DNA from: JAZDCJ01 sp036311985 | GTDB lineage: Bacteria; Actinomycetota; Actinomycetes; Actinomycetales; Micrococcaceae | Strand: one strand, 5' to 3' | Length of the DNA stretch: 64,000 nucleotides | NCBI RefSeq assembly: GCF_036311985.1 | Contig: NZ_JAZDCJ010000036.1 | Shown here: piece by piece, positions 48,558 through 56,851 of the stretch | Numbering within the stretch: the stretch's first letter is position 1 | How the letters are laid out: every line of letters starts with the position of its first letter | The notes under the pieces: model-generated | Databases searched by the model: none | The model's input: only the letters and a program-made list of their open reading frames with translations | Told to the model about the DNA's origin: nothing | Program-made: the position numbers and the translations under genes

Positions 48558-48598
48558 TTGACACTTCAAGCGAGGCATGCAAAACTATATGCATACGC
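48558..48598 (+). promoter_or_regulatory. yceI promoter region with ATGCA dyad
   Basis: TTGACA (48558-48563) is a good -35, and an A/T-rich stretch (AAAACTATAT) stands where a -10 should be. The dyad ATGCA-N8-TGCAT (48577-48594) overlaps it. A MarR-like or other repressor could bind here. The upstream part of the gap (48411-48557) shows nothing clear. Confidence 0.45.
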
Positions 48599-48648
48599 AT
48601 GGAAATAACCATCCCGGCCCACGGGCCGTCCCCCGACAAGGAGATCAC

Positions 48649-49194
48649 ATGACCATCGACTTCACCCCCGGCACCTGGACCCTCGACGCCGCGCACACCG
48701 TGGTCGGCTTCAGCGTCCGCCACGCCGGCATCAGCAAGGTCCGCGGCCAGTTCACCGAGGCCGACGCCACCCTGACGGTCGGCGGGTCCCTCGACGCCTC
48801 CGCCGTGAAGGCCGTCGTCAAGACCGCCTCCTTCGATTCCAACGACGACAACCGCGACGCGCACGTCAAGGGCGAGGACTTCTTCAACGTCGAGCAGTTC
48901 CCGGAGATGACCTTCGTCTCCCGCTCCGTCGCCGGCACGCCCGAGGAGTTCCAGCTCACGGGCGAGCTGACCATCAAGGAGACCACCCTCCCGGTGACCT
49001 TCGACGTCGAGTTCGGCGGCGTCGCCGTCGATCCGTTCGGCGCCACCCGCGCCGGCTTCTCCGCCACCGCGCAGATCTCCCGCAAGGCCTTCGGCATCAC
49101 GTGGAACGCGGCCCTCGAGGCCGGCGGCGTCCTGGTCGGCGACAAGGTGACCATCAGCATCGACTCCGCCTTCGTGAAGCCCGCCGCCAACTAG
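48649..49194 (+). CDS. YceI family lipid-binding-fold protein
   Basis: A 181-residue YceI-fold (lipocalin-like beta barrel) protein. GTWTLDAAHTVVGFSVRHAG, VRGQFTEADATLTVGG, RDAHVKGEDFFNVEQFPEMT and LTIKETTLPVTFDVEFGGVA, then GFSATAQISRKAFGITWNAA are the standard order. It has no signal peptide, so is cytoplasmic, as in many actinobacteria; members bind polyisoprenoids or amphiphiles and are often stress-inducible. ATG 48649 with AAGGAG 7 bases upstream. Confidence 0.93.
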   Translation: MTIDFTPGTWTLDAAHTVVGFSVRHAGISKVRGQFTEADATLTVGGSLDASAVKAVVKTASFDSNDDNRDAHVKGEDFFNVEQFPEMTFVSRSVAGTPEEFQLTGELTIKETTLPVTFDVEFGGVAVDPFGATRAGFSATAQISRKAFGITWNAALEAGGVLVGDKVTISIDSAFVKPAAN

Positions 49195-49247
49195 CTCCCC
49201 GGCTCCTACCCCGGCCCCGGGCCCCGCGACAACAGGCCCCGGAACAT

Positions 49248-49309
49248 CAACGCTCTCCACGCAATCGTCGTTCTCACCTGTGAAAACGACAGATGCGTGG
49301 AGAGCGTTG
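49248..49309 (-). repeat. 62-bp inverted-repeat element, family C, copy 1
   Basis: The arms CAACGCTCTCCACGCA and TGCGTGGAGAGCGTTG are perfect; the inner GTCGTTCTCAC/GTGAAAACGAC has one mismatch. It starts 7 bases after the stop of the leftward GMC gene and 53 after yceI, so could terminate both. Confidence 0.75.
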
Positions 49310-49316
49310 TGTTGTC

Positions 49317-50843
49317 CTAGGCGTCGACGAGGAGGGCCGCCAGGCGCTCGCCGATCATGACCGACGGCGCGTTGGTGTTCCCCGTCGGCACGAGCGGCAT
49401 GACGGACGCGTCCGCCACCCGCACGCCCTCGAGCCCGCGGACCTTGAGCGTGCGTGGATCCACGACCGCCCCGGAGTCCAGGCCCATCCGGCAGGTACCG
49501 ACCTGGTGGTGGTAGGTGACCACGGAGTCCCGCACGTACCGCTCCAGATCGTCGTCGGAGACCTCCGGCCCCGGGTAGACCTCCCGCGCGCCCCACGCGG
49601 CGAGCGCCTCGGTCCGCCCGATCTCGCGGCAGTGCCGCACCGAGGCCACGAGCGCGTCGACGTCGGCCTGCTCGGCCAGCGCCGCGAGGTCGATCGCGAT
49701 GGGGTCCTCCAGCTCCGGACCGGTCAGCGTGATCTCGCCGCGGCTCTGCGGGCGCACGAGGCCCCCGAGCATGGAGAACCCGCCGTCCGCGCCGGACATC
49801 TCCCCTCCCGCGTAGCCCTGCGAATACATCGGCACCGAGAAGAAGATCGGCTGCGTGTCCGGGACGTCGAGGTCCGGGCTGCTCTTGGCGAAGAGATGCA
49901 CCTCGGCCGGGGCGACGGTCGGCGCGGGGACGGGCCGGTCCGTGGTGAAGATGACGGGCGAGAGCAAGTGGTCCTGCAGGTTCTTGCCCACCCCCGGAAG
50001 CTCGTGGACGGGGACGACGCCGGCCGCCTCCAGTTCCGCCGCGGGACCGATCCCGGAGCGCAACAGCACCTCCGGGGAATTGATGGCCCCCGCCGCGAGG
50101 ATGGTCTCCCCCGCCCGCAGCACGCGCGTCCCGCCGTCGATCCGCACTTCGACCCCGGACACCGTGCCGTCCTCCACGACGAGCCGGTGCACGCGGGCGC
50201 CCGTCAGGAGGGTGAGACGCTCGTGGTCGGCGACGGGCCGCAGGTAGGCGTGCCACGTGTTGAAGCGGTTTCCATCCCGCAGGTTCAGCTGCATGCGGGA
50301 GACGCCCTCCGGGTCCCCGGAGTTGTAGTCCTCGTTGAGCCGGTGCCCGGCCTCGACCGCGCCGTCCAGCATCGCCTCCTGGATGGGGTTGCGCTCGTAG
50401 CGCGTGGTGACGTCCAGCGGACCGTCCGTACCGCGCCCCGGCGCGGCATCGCCGTCGTACGCCTCGATCTTCTCGAAGTACGGCAGCACGTCCTCCCAGC
50501 CCCAGCCGGGGCAGCCCAGGTAGGACCAGGCGTCGTAGTCCTGGCGCGCCCCGCGGACCCAGATCGTCGCATTGAGGGCATGGGAGCCGCCCATGACCTT
50601 GCCGCGCGGCACGTGGATCCGGCGGCCGGACGCCCCGGGCTGCTCGGTCGTGTAGTAGTCCCAGTCCTGCTCGCTGTGCCACAAGGCGCCGAGCGTGCAG
50701 AGGTTGACGATGTCAGGGTTGGTGTCCTGCTCCCCGGCCTCGAGGACCGCGACGGACTTGCCGGCGTCGAGCAGGCGGCGGGCGATCACGTTCCCGGCCG
50801 ATCCGGCGCCGACGACGATGTAGTCGAATTCCTGGTGTTCCAC
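49317..50843 (-). CDS. GMC family FAD-dependent alcohol/choline dehydrogenase
   Basis: A 508-residue glucose-methanol-choline oxidoreductase. The FAD-binding Rossmann motif is DYIVVGAGSAGNVIARRLL. GMC signature 1 is in VPRGKVMGGSHALNATIWVR followed by GARQDYDAWSYLG, and signature 2 in ILAAGAINSPEVLLRSGIGP. The active-site His/Asn region is VVTYHHQVGTCRMG and MPLVPTGNTNAPSVMIGERL. Choline is one possibility; other alcohols cannot be excluded. It begins 10 bases after the aldehyde dehydrogenase stop, so alcohol to aldehyde to acid is the probable two-step route. Confidence 0.92.
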   Translation of the reverse strand: MEHQEFDYIVVGAGSAGNVIARRLLDAGKSVAVLEAGEQDTNPDIVNLCTLGALWHSEQDWDYYTTEQPGASGRRIHVPRGKVMGGSHALNATIWVRGARQDYDAWSYLGCPGWGWEDVLPYFEKIEAYDGDAAPGRGTDGPLDVTTRYERNPIQEAMLDGAVEAGHRLNEDYNSGDPEGVSRMQLNLRDGNRFNTWHAYLRPVADHERLTLLTGARVHRLVVEDGTVSGVEVRIDGGTRVLRAGETILAAGAINSPEVLLRSGIGPAAELEAAGVVPVHELPGVGKNLQDHLLSPVIFTTDRPVPAPTVAPAEVHLFAKSSPDLDVPDTQPIFFSVPMYSQGYAGGEMSGADGGFSMLGGLVRPQSRGEITLTGPELEDPIAIDLAALAEQADVDALVASVRHCREIGRTEALAAWGAREVYPGPEVSDDDLERYVRDSVVTYHHQVGTCRMGLDSGAVVDPRTLKVRGLEGVRVADASVMPLVPTGNTNAPSVMIGERLAALLVDA

Positions 50844-50853
50844 GGCGCGTTCC

Positions 50854-52281
50854 CTAGCCCGCGATGACCTGCGGAGTGCCGAGGCCCTTGAGGCCCGCGA
50901 CGCCGAACTCGAGCCCGTAGCCGGACTGCTTGGCCCCGCCGAAGGGGACGCGCGGATCGACCGCTCCGTGCTTGTTGATCCACACGGTGCCGGCCTCGAG
51001 CCGCGCGGCGACCTCGCGCGCCCGCGCCGGGTCCGCGGACCAGACGGAGGCGCCGAGGCCGACGTCGAGCCCGTTGGCCATCTCCACGGCCTGGTCCAGG
51101 TCCGTGTAGCGGATGATCGGCAGCGCCGGGCCGAACTGCTCCTCCGCGACGAGCGGGTTGTCGTTGTCGATGTCCGCGACGAGCGTGGTCGGGTAGAAGT
51201 GGCCCGGCGCGTCCGGATCCGGATCGCCTCCCGTGAGCACCCGCGCCCCGGAGGCCTTCGCGGCCTCGACGAGCCGGGCGACGACGTCGAACTGCGCCCG
51301 GTTCTGCAGCGGGCCCAGCACGTTGTTCTCGTCGAGCCCGTGCCCCATGGGCATCTGGGCGGCGACCGCGGTCAGGGCCTCGCAGACCTGCTCGTAGAGG
51401 GAGTCCGGGACGTAGAGGCGCTTGAGCGCGGCGCACGTCTGGCCCGTGTTGATGAACGCCCCCCAGAACAGGCCCTCGGCGATCGCCTGCGGGTCCGCGT
51501 CCTCGAGCACGATCCCGGCGTCGTTCCCGCCCAGCTCCAGGGTCAGGCGCTTCACGGTGTCCGCGGAGGAGCGGATGATCGCCTTGCCCGTGGCGGTGGA
51601 ACCCGTGAACATGATCTTGTCGATGCCCGCATGGCCGGACAGCGCCTCCCCGACGTCCCGCCCGCCGGAGACCACGTGCAGCAGTCCCTCCGGCAGGACG
51701 GTGTTCAGCACGTCGCCGAGCGCCAGGACGGACAGGGGCGTGTACTCGCTGGGCTTGAGCACCACGGTGTTGCCCATGCGCAGCGACGGGGCGATCTGCC
51801 AGATCGAGATCATCATGGGCCAGTTCCAGGGGCCGATCGCGCCGACCACGCCGAGCGGGCGGTAGTGCACCTCCGCGTGCGTCTCACCGTCGTCGACGAC
51901 GACCTCCGGCTCCAGCTCGAACGACGCCGTGGCGCGCAGCCAGGCGGAGCACGCGCCGACCTCGAAGCGGGCGTTGGGTCCGTTGAGCGGCTTGCCCTGC
52001 TCGCGGGAGAGCAGCTCGGCGAGCGCCTCGGCGTTCGCCTCGATCGCGTCGGCGGCCCGGTTCAGGTACCCGCTGCGCTCGGCGTGGGACAAGGCGGCCC
52101 AGGCGGGCTGCGCGGCGCGGGCGGCGGCGACGGCGGCGTCCAGGTCGGCGGCGGTGTGGACCGGCGCGCGGCCCACCTCCTCGCCCGTGGCCGGATCGGT
52201 GATGGGGCGCGTCTCGCCAGGGGAGGCGATGCGGGACAACAGCTCCCGGTAGCCCGTCGAGGTGGTGGATTCGGTGGTCAT
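50854..52281 (-). CDS. NAD(P)+-dependent aldehyde dehydrogenase
   Basis: A 475-residue aldehyde dehydrogenase. The NAD-binding segment GAIGPWNWPMMISIWQIAPS is followed by VVLKPSEYTPLSVLALGDVL, the glutamate motif LTLELGGNDAGIVLEDAD, and the catalytic Cys in FINTGQTCAALKRLYVPDSL. The terminal VWINKHGAVDPRVPFGGAKQ is followed by SGYGLEFG. It is normal in length. ATG 52281 has AAGGAG upstream. It is in the same operon as the GMC dehydrogenase and probably oxidises its aldehyde product. An AraC-type regulator gene lies just upstream. Confidence 0.93.
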   Translation of the reverse strand: MTTESTTSTGYRELLSRIASPGETRPITDPATGEEVGRAPVHTAADLDAAVAAARAAQPAWAALSHAERSGYLNRAADAIEANAEALAELLSREQGKPLNGPNARFEVGACSAWLRATASFELEPEVVVDDGETHAEVHYRPLGVVGAIGPWNWPMMISIWQIAPSLRMGNTVVLKPSEYTPLSVLALGDVLNTVLPEGLLHVVSGGRDVGEALSGHAGIDKIMFTGSTATGKAIIRSSADTVKRLTLELGGNDAGIVLEDADPQAIAEGLFWGAFINTGQTCAALKRLYVPDSLYEQVCEALTAVAAQMPMGHGLDENNVLGPLQNRAQFDVVARLVEAAKASGARVLTGGDPDPDAPGHFYPTTLVADIDNDNPLVAEEQFGPALPIIRYTDLDQAVEMANGLDVGLGASVWSADPARAREVAARLEAGTVWINKHGAVDPRVPFGGAKQSGYGLEFGVAGLKGLGTPQVIAG

Positions 52282-52442
52282 GGCGTGCTCCTTCGCAGCA
52301 GGGATGGCTCTGCCTCCACTGTGCCTCAGCTCACAGCGGGGCGCCTTGTCGCTCGCGGCGGAGTCCTTGTCCGGCAGCGCGGATCCTCCCCGCGGGATGC
52401 GCGGGCTGCGCGGGAGGGTGGAGTACGACGCCGGGGCCCCGC

Positions 52443-53381
52443 CTAGGCGGAGCGCATCCGTTCCCGGTACCGGCCGGGGGATTCGCCATGGGCGGCGCGG
52501 AAGGCCTTGCTGAAGTGGGCGGCGTCGTGCAGTCCCCAGCGGGCGCCGATCGCGCCGACGGGGACCTCGGCGTGCAGCGGATCGGCGAGGTCGCGGCGGC
52601 AGTGTTCGAGCCGACGCTCGCGGATCCATCCGGCCACGGTGAGCCCGGCGTCGGCGAAGAGCTGGTGCAGCGTGCGCGTGGAGACGAAGTGGGCGGCGGC
52701 GATCCCGGGCGGGTCCAGCCGGGGATCGGCCAGGTTGGCCTCGATGTGGTGCTGGATGCGGCGCAGGAGGCGGGCGTGGCCGTCGGCGGCCTGGTCCGGG
52801 CGCGAGTAGACCTCGTCGGCGAGGAGGGTCGAGAGCAGGTCGACGACGTTCATGGCCAGGCGGTAGCCGATCGGTCCGTCGAGGGTGGGCAGGAGCTGCC
52901 CGATCTGGGCGACGAACGGCGTGACGGCCTCGGCGAGGCGCTGCCCCCGGCCCATGCGGACCGCGGTGAGCTCCGCGACGTCCTGCGGCGAGAGGGCCAG
53001 CAGGTGCTGCGGGAACATGAGCACGAGTGTCGCGAAGTCGTCGTCGAACGTGAGCGTGTAGGGGCGCTGCGTGTCGTAGATGGCGAGGTCCCCGGGCCGC
53101 AGCACGGTCTCGCGGCCGTCCTGCAGGAGCAGCCCGTTGCCGCCGAGCTGGACGTTGAGCTTGTAGTGGCCCTGGCCTCCGGCACCGATGAGCTCCGGCG
53201 TGCGGACCACGGTGTGCGTGCCGGCCTCGACGCGCATCATCCCGATCTCGTTGAGCTGCCGGCCGCCGACCTGCCCGCGGAACGGGCCCGGCCGCGTCGG
53301 CTCGGCGGCGAGCGGAACGAAGGAGGCGGAGATGAGCTTCCGCCAGGATGCGAACGAATCCGCCTGCTCGACCCGGTACAT
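52443..53381 (-). CDS. AraC family transcriptional regulator
   Basis: A 312-residue activator. The N-terminal ~190 residues form an AraC_binding_2-like domain (FRGQVGGRQLNEIGMMRVEA, LLQDGRETVLRPGDLAIYDT, RPYTLTFDDDFATLVLMFP). The C-terminal double helix-turn-helix begins RRIQHHIEANLADPRLDPPG, continues with FVSTRTLHQLFADAGLTVAG followed by WIRERRLEHCRRDL, and ends AARWGLHDAAHFSKAFRAAH-like (IGARWGLHDAAHFSKAFRAA). It resembles FeaR-type regulators of amine/aldehyde catabolism. Position upstream of the aldehyde/GMC dehydrogenase genes suggests it controls them, or possibly cluster 2. Confidence 0.9.
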   Translation of the reverse strand: MYRVEQADSFASWRKLISASFVPLAAEPTRPGPFRGQVGGRQLNEIGMMRVEAGTHTVVRTPELIGAGGQGHYKLNVQLGGNGLLLQDGRETVLRPGDLAIYDTQRPYTLTFDDDFATLVLMFPQHLLALSPQDVAELTAVRMGRGQRLAEAVTPFVAQIGQLLPTLDGPIGYRLAMNVVDLLSTLLADEVYSRPDQAADGHARLLRRIQHHIEANLADPRLDPPGIAAAHFVSTRTLHQLFADAGLTVAGWIRERRLEHCRRDLADPLHAEVPVGAIGARWGLHDAAHFSKAFRAAHGESPGRYRERMRSA

Positions 53382-53446
53382 GGCCGCCCCTTCCGCGCCC
53401 GCCGCGTCGCGGACCGCCTGGGCCCCACTGTACCCCCGGGGTTCCA

Positions 53447-53508
53447 CATCACGATCCACTCCCGCGTCGTTTTCAGCTCTGAGAACAGCGCAGGAGTGGA
53501 GAGTGATG
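53447..53508 (-). repeat. 62-bp inverted-repeat element, family C, copy 2
   Basis: Same length as copy 1, with shared blocks TCCAC, CGTCGTT-TCA, TGA-AAC and GTGGAGAG. The ends CATCAC/GTGATG pair. It lies between the LLM stop (53585) and the AraC start (53381), both leftward. The rest of this 203-bp gap shows no feature. Confidence 0.7.
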
Positions 53509-53584
53509 CCGTCGGGCGGAGCGGCAGGCGGGGCTGGACGGAAGGCGGGGCGCGGGACCGGGGCGCGGGCCCCGGCGTCGTCCC

Positions 53585-55021
53585 CTACCGGCCCGAGATG
53601 ACCGCCTCCGGGCGGTCGCTCGCCGCGCTGTCCGCAGCGCTGGGACGCCCGGCGTACGCGCCGCGGTAGGCTGCCGCCGGGTGCGTGGCGTCGACGCGGG
53701 AGTTGCCCGCTCCCGCGAGGTACTCGCGCAAGGTCGAGCCCTCGTAGTCCTCCCAGACGCGCCCGCGCTTGCGCAGTTCCGGGACCACGAGGTCCGTGAA
53801 CTGCTCGAAGGAACCCGGCGTGATGGCGTAGGCCAGGTTGATGCCGTCGAGGCCGGCGACGTCGACCCAGCGCTCGATCTCGTCCGCGACCGTCTCCGGC
53901 GAGCCCACCAGCACCGGGCCGATCCCGCCGACGCCGAGGTAGTCCGCGATCCCGTTCGGGGTCCAGGAGCGCCCCGGATCGGCGGTGGTGAAGATGGACA
54001 GCGCCGAGCGGGCGGCGTTGGTGTCGAGGTACTTCAGCTCCTCCTCGCCCGCGTAGCGGGAGAGATCCAGACCCGACCAGCCGCCGTAGAACGTCAGCGC
54101 GCCCTCGCGGGAGGAATAGGAGAGGTACTCGCGGTGCAGCTTCTCCGCGGCGGCGTCCGAATCGGCGACCACCGTGGTGATGAGCGCGTAGAACTTCCCG
54201 GCGTCGCGGGCCCGCCCGGCCTCCTCGAACGCGTCCCGGGTGGCGTCGGTGGCCTTGCGGGTGATCTCCGGTTTGATGGAGTTCAGGAAGATCCCCTCCG
54301 CGTGCCGCGCCCCGAAGCGGCGGCCGCGCGGCGAGGCGCCGGCCTGGAAGATCGCGGGCGTGCGCTGCGGCGACGGCTCGGAGAGGTGGATGCCCGGGAC
54401 GGTGAAGTACTCCCCCGCGTGGTTGATGGGATGGACCTTGGAGGGCTCGGTGTAGACGCCCCGCTCGCGGTCCTTGACCACGGCCCCTTCCTCCCACGAG
54501 CCCTCCCACAGCTTGTAGACGACCTCCATGAACTCGTCCGCGAGGTCGTAGCGGGCGTCGTGGTCCAGCTGCCGCTCCAGACCCAGGTTCCGGGCCGCCG
54601 ACTCGAGGTAGCTCGTGACCACGTTCCAACCGATCCGGCCGCGGGTGAAGTGGTCCAGGGTGGAGAACTTCCGGGCCAGGGCGTAGGGCTGCTCGTACGT
54701 CAGCGCGCTCGTGACGGCGAAGCCGAGGCGCTTCGTGGCCGCCGCCATGGCGGAGATCTGCATGAACGGGTCGCCCAGCGGAACCTGGTCCGCGTCCAGC
54801 AGGGCGGGGGCGGAGGAGTTGCGGTAGACGTCGTAGAGGCCCAGCACGTCGGCGAGGAACAGGGCGTCGAAGCCGCCGCGCTCGAGGGTCCGGGCCAGGT
54901 CCGTCCAGTACTCGAGGGTGTTGTACGTGTCCGCGCGGTTCTCCGGGTGCCGCCACAACCCCGGGCTCTGGTGGGTCGGGGTGGTCATGTCGAAGGCGTT
55001 CAGGGCGATGCGTTGTGCCAT
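53585..55021 (-). CDS. LLM class flavin-dependent monooxygenase, NtaA/DszA type (cluster 2)
   Basis: A 478-residue FMNH2-dependent monooxygenase related to the cluster 1 enzyme but clearly divergent: ALARKFSTLDHFTRGRIGWN followed by VVTSYLESAARNLGLERQLD, YKLWEGSWEEGAVVKDRERG and AIFQAGASPRGRRFGARHAE. The start MAQRIALNAFDMTTPTHQSP is of the SnaA/NtaA/DszA subgroup. The C-terminus is disordered (SAADSAASDRPEAVISGR). It is the last gene of the leftward arm of cluster 2, 25 bases after the permease gene. Substrate unknown. A reduced-flavin supplier must be elsewhere. Confidence 0.9.
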   Translation of the reverse strand: MAQRIALNAFDMTTPTHQSPGLWRHPENRADTYNTLEYWTDLARTLERGGFDALFLADVLGLYDVYRNSSAPALLDADQVPLGDPFMQISAMAAATKRLGFAVTSALTYEQPYALARKFSTLDHFTRGRIGWNVVTSYLESAARNLGLERQLDHDARYDLADEFMEVVYKLWEGSWEEGAVVKDRERGVYTEPSKVHPINHAGEYFTVPGIHLSEPSPQRTPAIFQAGASPRGRRFGARHAEGIFLNSIKPEITRKATDATRDAFEEAGRARDAGKFYALITTVVADSDAAAEKLHREYLSYSSREGALTFYGGWSGLDLSRYAGEEELKYLDTNAARSALSIFTTADPGRSWTPNGIADYLGVGGIGPVLVGSPETVADEIERWVDVAGLDGINLAYAITPGSFEQFTDLVVPELRKRGRVWEDYEGSTLREYLAGAGNSRVDATHPAAAYRGAYAGRPSAADSAASDRPEAVISGR

Positions 55022-55046
55022 GGGAGGGGTCCTTTCGGGCGCGGGG

Positions 55047-55964
55047 CTACTTGCCGACGCCGCTGGTCAGTCCGTCGACCATCCAGCGCTGCAGGAAGGT
55101 CGCCACGGCGAACACCGGGACGATCACCATGACGCTGGCGGCGGCGATCTTGCCGAAGTGCGGGGTCCTGTCCCCGTAGAAGAGCGACAGGGCGACGGGG
55201 GCGGTCTGCGACTCGGGGCTCTGGGTGATGAAGGTCGCCAGGAGGAACTCGTTGTAGTTCAGGATCGCGGTGATGGTTCCGACGGCGACGAGTGCCGGGA
55301 CCATCAGGGGGACGACGACGAGTCCCAGGGTCCGCCAGGGACCGGCGCCGTCCAGCGCGGCGGCTTCGAAGACGTCGGGCGGCAGCTTCCGGACGAATCC
55401 TTCGAGGAGCCAGACGGCGATCGGCACGTTGAGCAACGCGTAGACGAGCGTCAGTCCCAGCAGGGTGTCGTTGAGCCCGAGGATCCGCAGGAGGGTGAAG
55501 AGGGGAACGACGGCGACGATCGGGGGCAGGAGCCACGGGCTGGTCACGAGCCCGGCGAGCCCGCGCCCGCCGGAGCGGTAGCGCACGATCGCCCATGCGC
55601 CGGGCAGGCCGAAGGCGAGCGAGAGCGCGGCGCCGCCGAGGGCTGCGACCACCGAATTGGCGATCGAGCGCGGAAGGTCCGTTCCCACGACGACGTCGGC
55701 CCAGTTGGAGAAGCGGGGACTGGTCGTGAACAGGATCCCCGACACCGTCTCGTCGCGGCCCATCAGGGACACGGAGAGCAGGTACGCCAGGGGCACCAGG
55801 GTCGCGGCGAGGGCAAGGACGACGACGGTCACGGCCCACGCGGGCCGGCCGCGCCGGCGGCGCGGGGCCCCAGGGGCGTCCGGGGAGGTTCCCGGGCCGC
55901 CGGCGCCGCCGGTGACGGCGACGGTTGCCGGGGGCGCTCCCCGGTCCAGTTCGAGGGTCTTCAT
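55047..55964 (-). CDS. sugar-type ABC permease, MalG-like (cluster 2)
   Basis: A 305-residue inner-membrane permease of the CUT1 class with six segments. An Arg/Pro-rich cytoplasmic tail of about 45 residues precedes WAVTVVVLALAATLVPLAYL. The EAA loop is FEAAALDGAGPWRTLGLVVV followed by PLMVPALVAVG. IANSVVAALGGAALSLAFGL and VTSPWLLPPIVAVVPLFTLL are also typical. Coupled by a 4-base overlap to the MalF-like gene. No ATPase gene is present in the cluster, so a shared (MsmK-type) ATPase must be used. Confidence 0.92.
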   Translation of the reverse strand: MKTLELDRGAPPATVAVTGGAGGPGTSPDAPGAPRRRRGRPAWAVTVVVLALAATLVPLAYLLSVSLMGRDETVSGILFTTSPRFSNWADVVVGTDLPRSIANSVVAALGGAALSLAFGLPGAWAIVRYRSGGRGLAGLVTSPWLLPPIVAVVPLFTLLRILGLNDTLLGLTLVYALLNVPIAVWLLEGFVRKLPPDVFEAAALDGAGPWRTLGLVVVPLMVPALVAVGTITAILNYNEFLLATFITQSPESQTAPVALSLFYGDRTPHFGKIAAASVMVIVPVFAVATFLQRWMVDGLTSGVGK

Positions 55965-56851
55965 GCCGTGGCTTCCTCCTTGCGTCGAAGGCGGGCGGCC
56001 AGCCCCGCGGCCGGCAGCGTCACGAGGGTCACGACGACGGCCAGCAGCAGCGTGATGGCAGAGGCCCGGCCGATGTCGAACTCCTTGAGCGCGACCTGGT
56101 GGATGAGGTAGGACGTCGTGGTGGTGGATTGCCCCGGTCCACCGGCGGTCATGATGTAGACGAGGTCGAACACCTTCAGGGCCAGCACGAGCCGGATGAA
56201 GGCCGCCGCCGCGATCGTCCCCGCGATGGCCGGCAGCGTGACGGCCGCGAAGAGCTTCCAGCCGTGCGCTCCGTCCATGCGGGCCGCCTCGGTGATGGAC
56301 GGGTCCTGCCCGAGGAGGGCGGCGAAGACCAGGATGAAGACGAGCGGCGTCCACTCCCAGATGTCGGCGACCATGACGGCGCCGAGCGCGAGGCCGGGAT
56401 CCGACAGCGGCGCCGGCGCGGGGATCCCGACGAATCCGAGCACGGTCGCCAGGAGGCCGCCCGCCGGGTTGAAGATGAGCTTGAACAGCGTGCCGACGAC
56501 GACGGGCGGGACGATGAGCGGCAGCAGGAGCAGGGTGCGGACCACGGCGCCGCTGCGGACGGCCTGGTGGACCGCCGTGGCGACCACGACCCCGAGGACC
56601 ACGCTCGCCGCCGTGGTGCCGACCGCGTAGCCGACCGTCCGGGACAGGCTGGCGACGACGTCGGCGTTGCCCAGGACCGTGGCCAGGTTGTCGGCGCCGG
56701 TGAACTCCTTGAAGGGCTTGCCGAGCGACGAGTCGGTGAACGCCGCCGCCAGGATGAACAGCAGTGGGAAGGCCCCGAGCACCAACAGCGTCAGGACCGT
56801 CGGCGAGACGAAGAGCCTCCCCGCCCGCCGTTCGGCGAGGGAGCTAGCCAA
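55961..56851 (-). CDS. sugar-type ABC permease, MalF-like (cluster 2)
   Basis: A 296-residue permease of the CUT1 class: FVSPTVLTLLVLGAFPLLFI, LGNADVVASLSRTVGYAVGT, LLLLPLIVPPVVVGTLFKLI followed by FNPAGG, and the EAA loop ITEAARMDGAHGWKLFAAVT followed by LPAIAGT. The start is uncertain: TTG 56851 has GGGAG at proper distance and gives a normal N-terminus; GTG 56899 would add 16 residues, overlapping the binding-protein gene by 56 bases. The overlap with the binding-protein stop suggests coupled translation. Confidence 0.88.
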   Translation of the reverse strand: MASSLAERRAGRLFVSPTVLTLLVLGAFPLLFILAAAFTDSSLGKPFKEFTGADNLATVLGNADVVASLSRTVGYAVGTTAASVVLGVVVATAVHQAVRSGAVVRTLLLLPLIVPPVVVGTLFKLIFNPAGGLLATVLGFVGIPAPAPLSDPGLALGAVMVADIWEWTPLVFILVFAALLGQDPSITEAARMDGAHGWKLFAAVTLPAIAGTIAAAAFIRLVLALKVFDLVYIMTAGGPGQSTTTTSYLIHQVALKEFDIGRASAITLLLAVVVTLVTLPAAGLAARLRRKEEATA

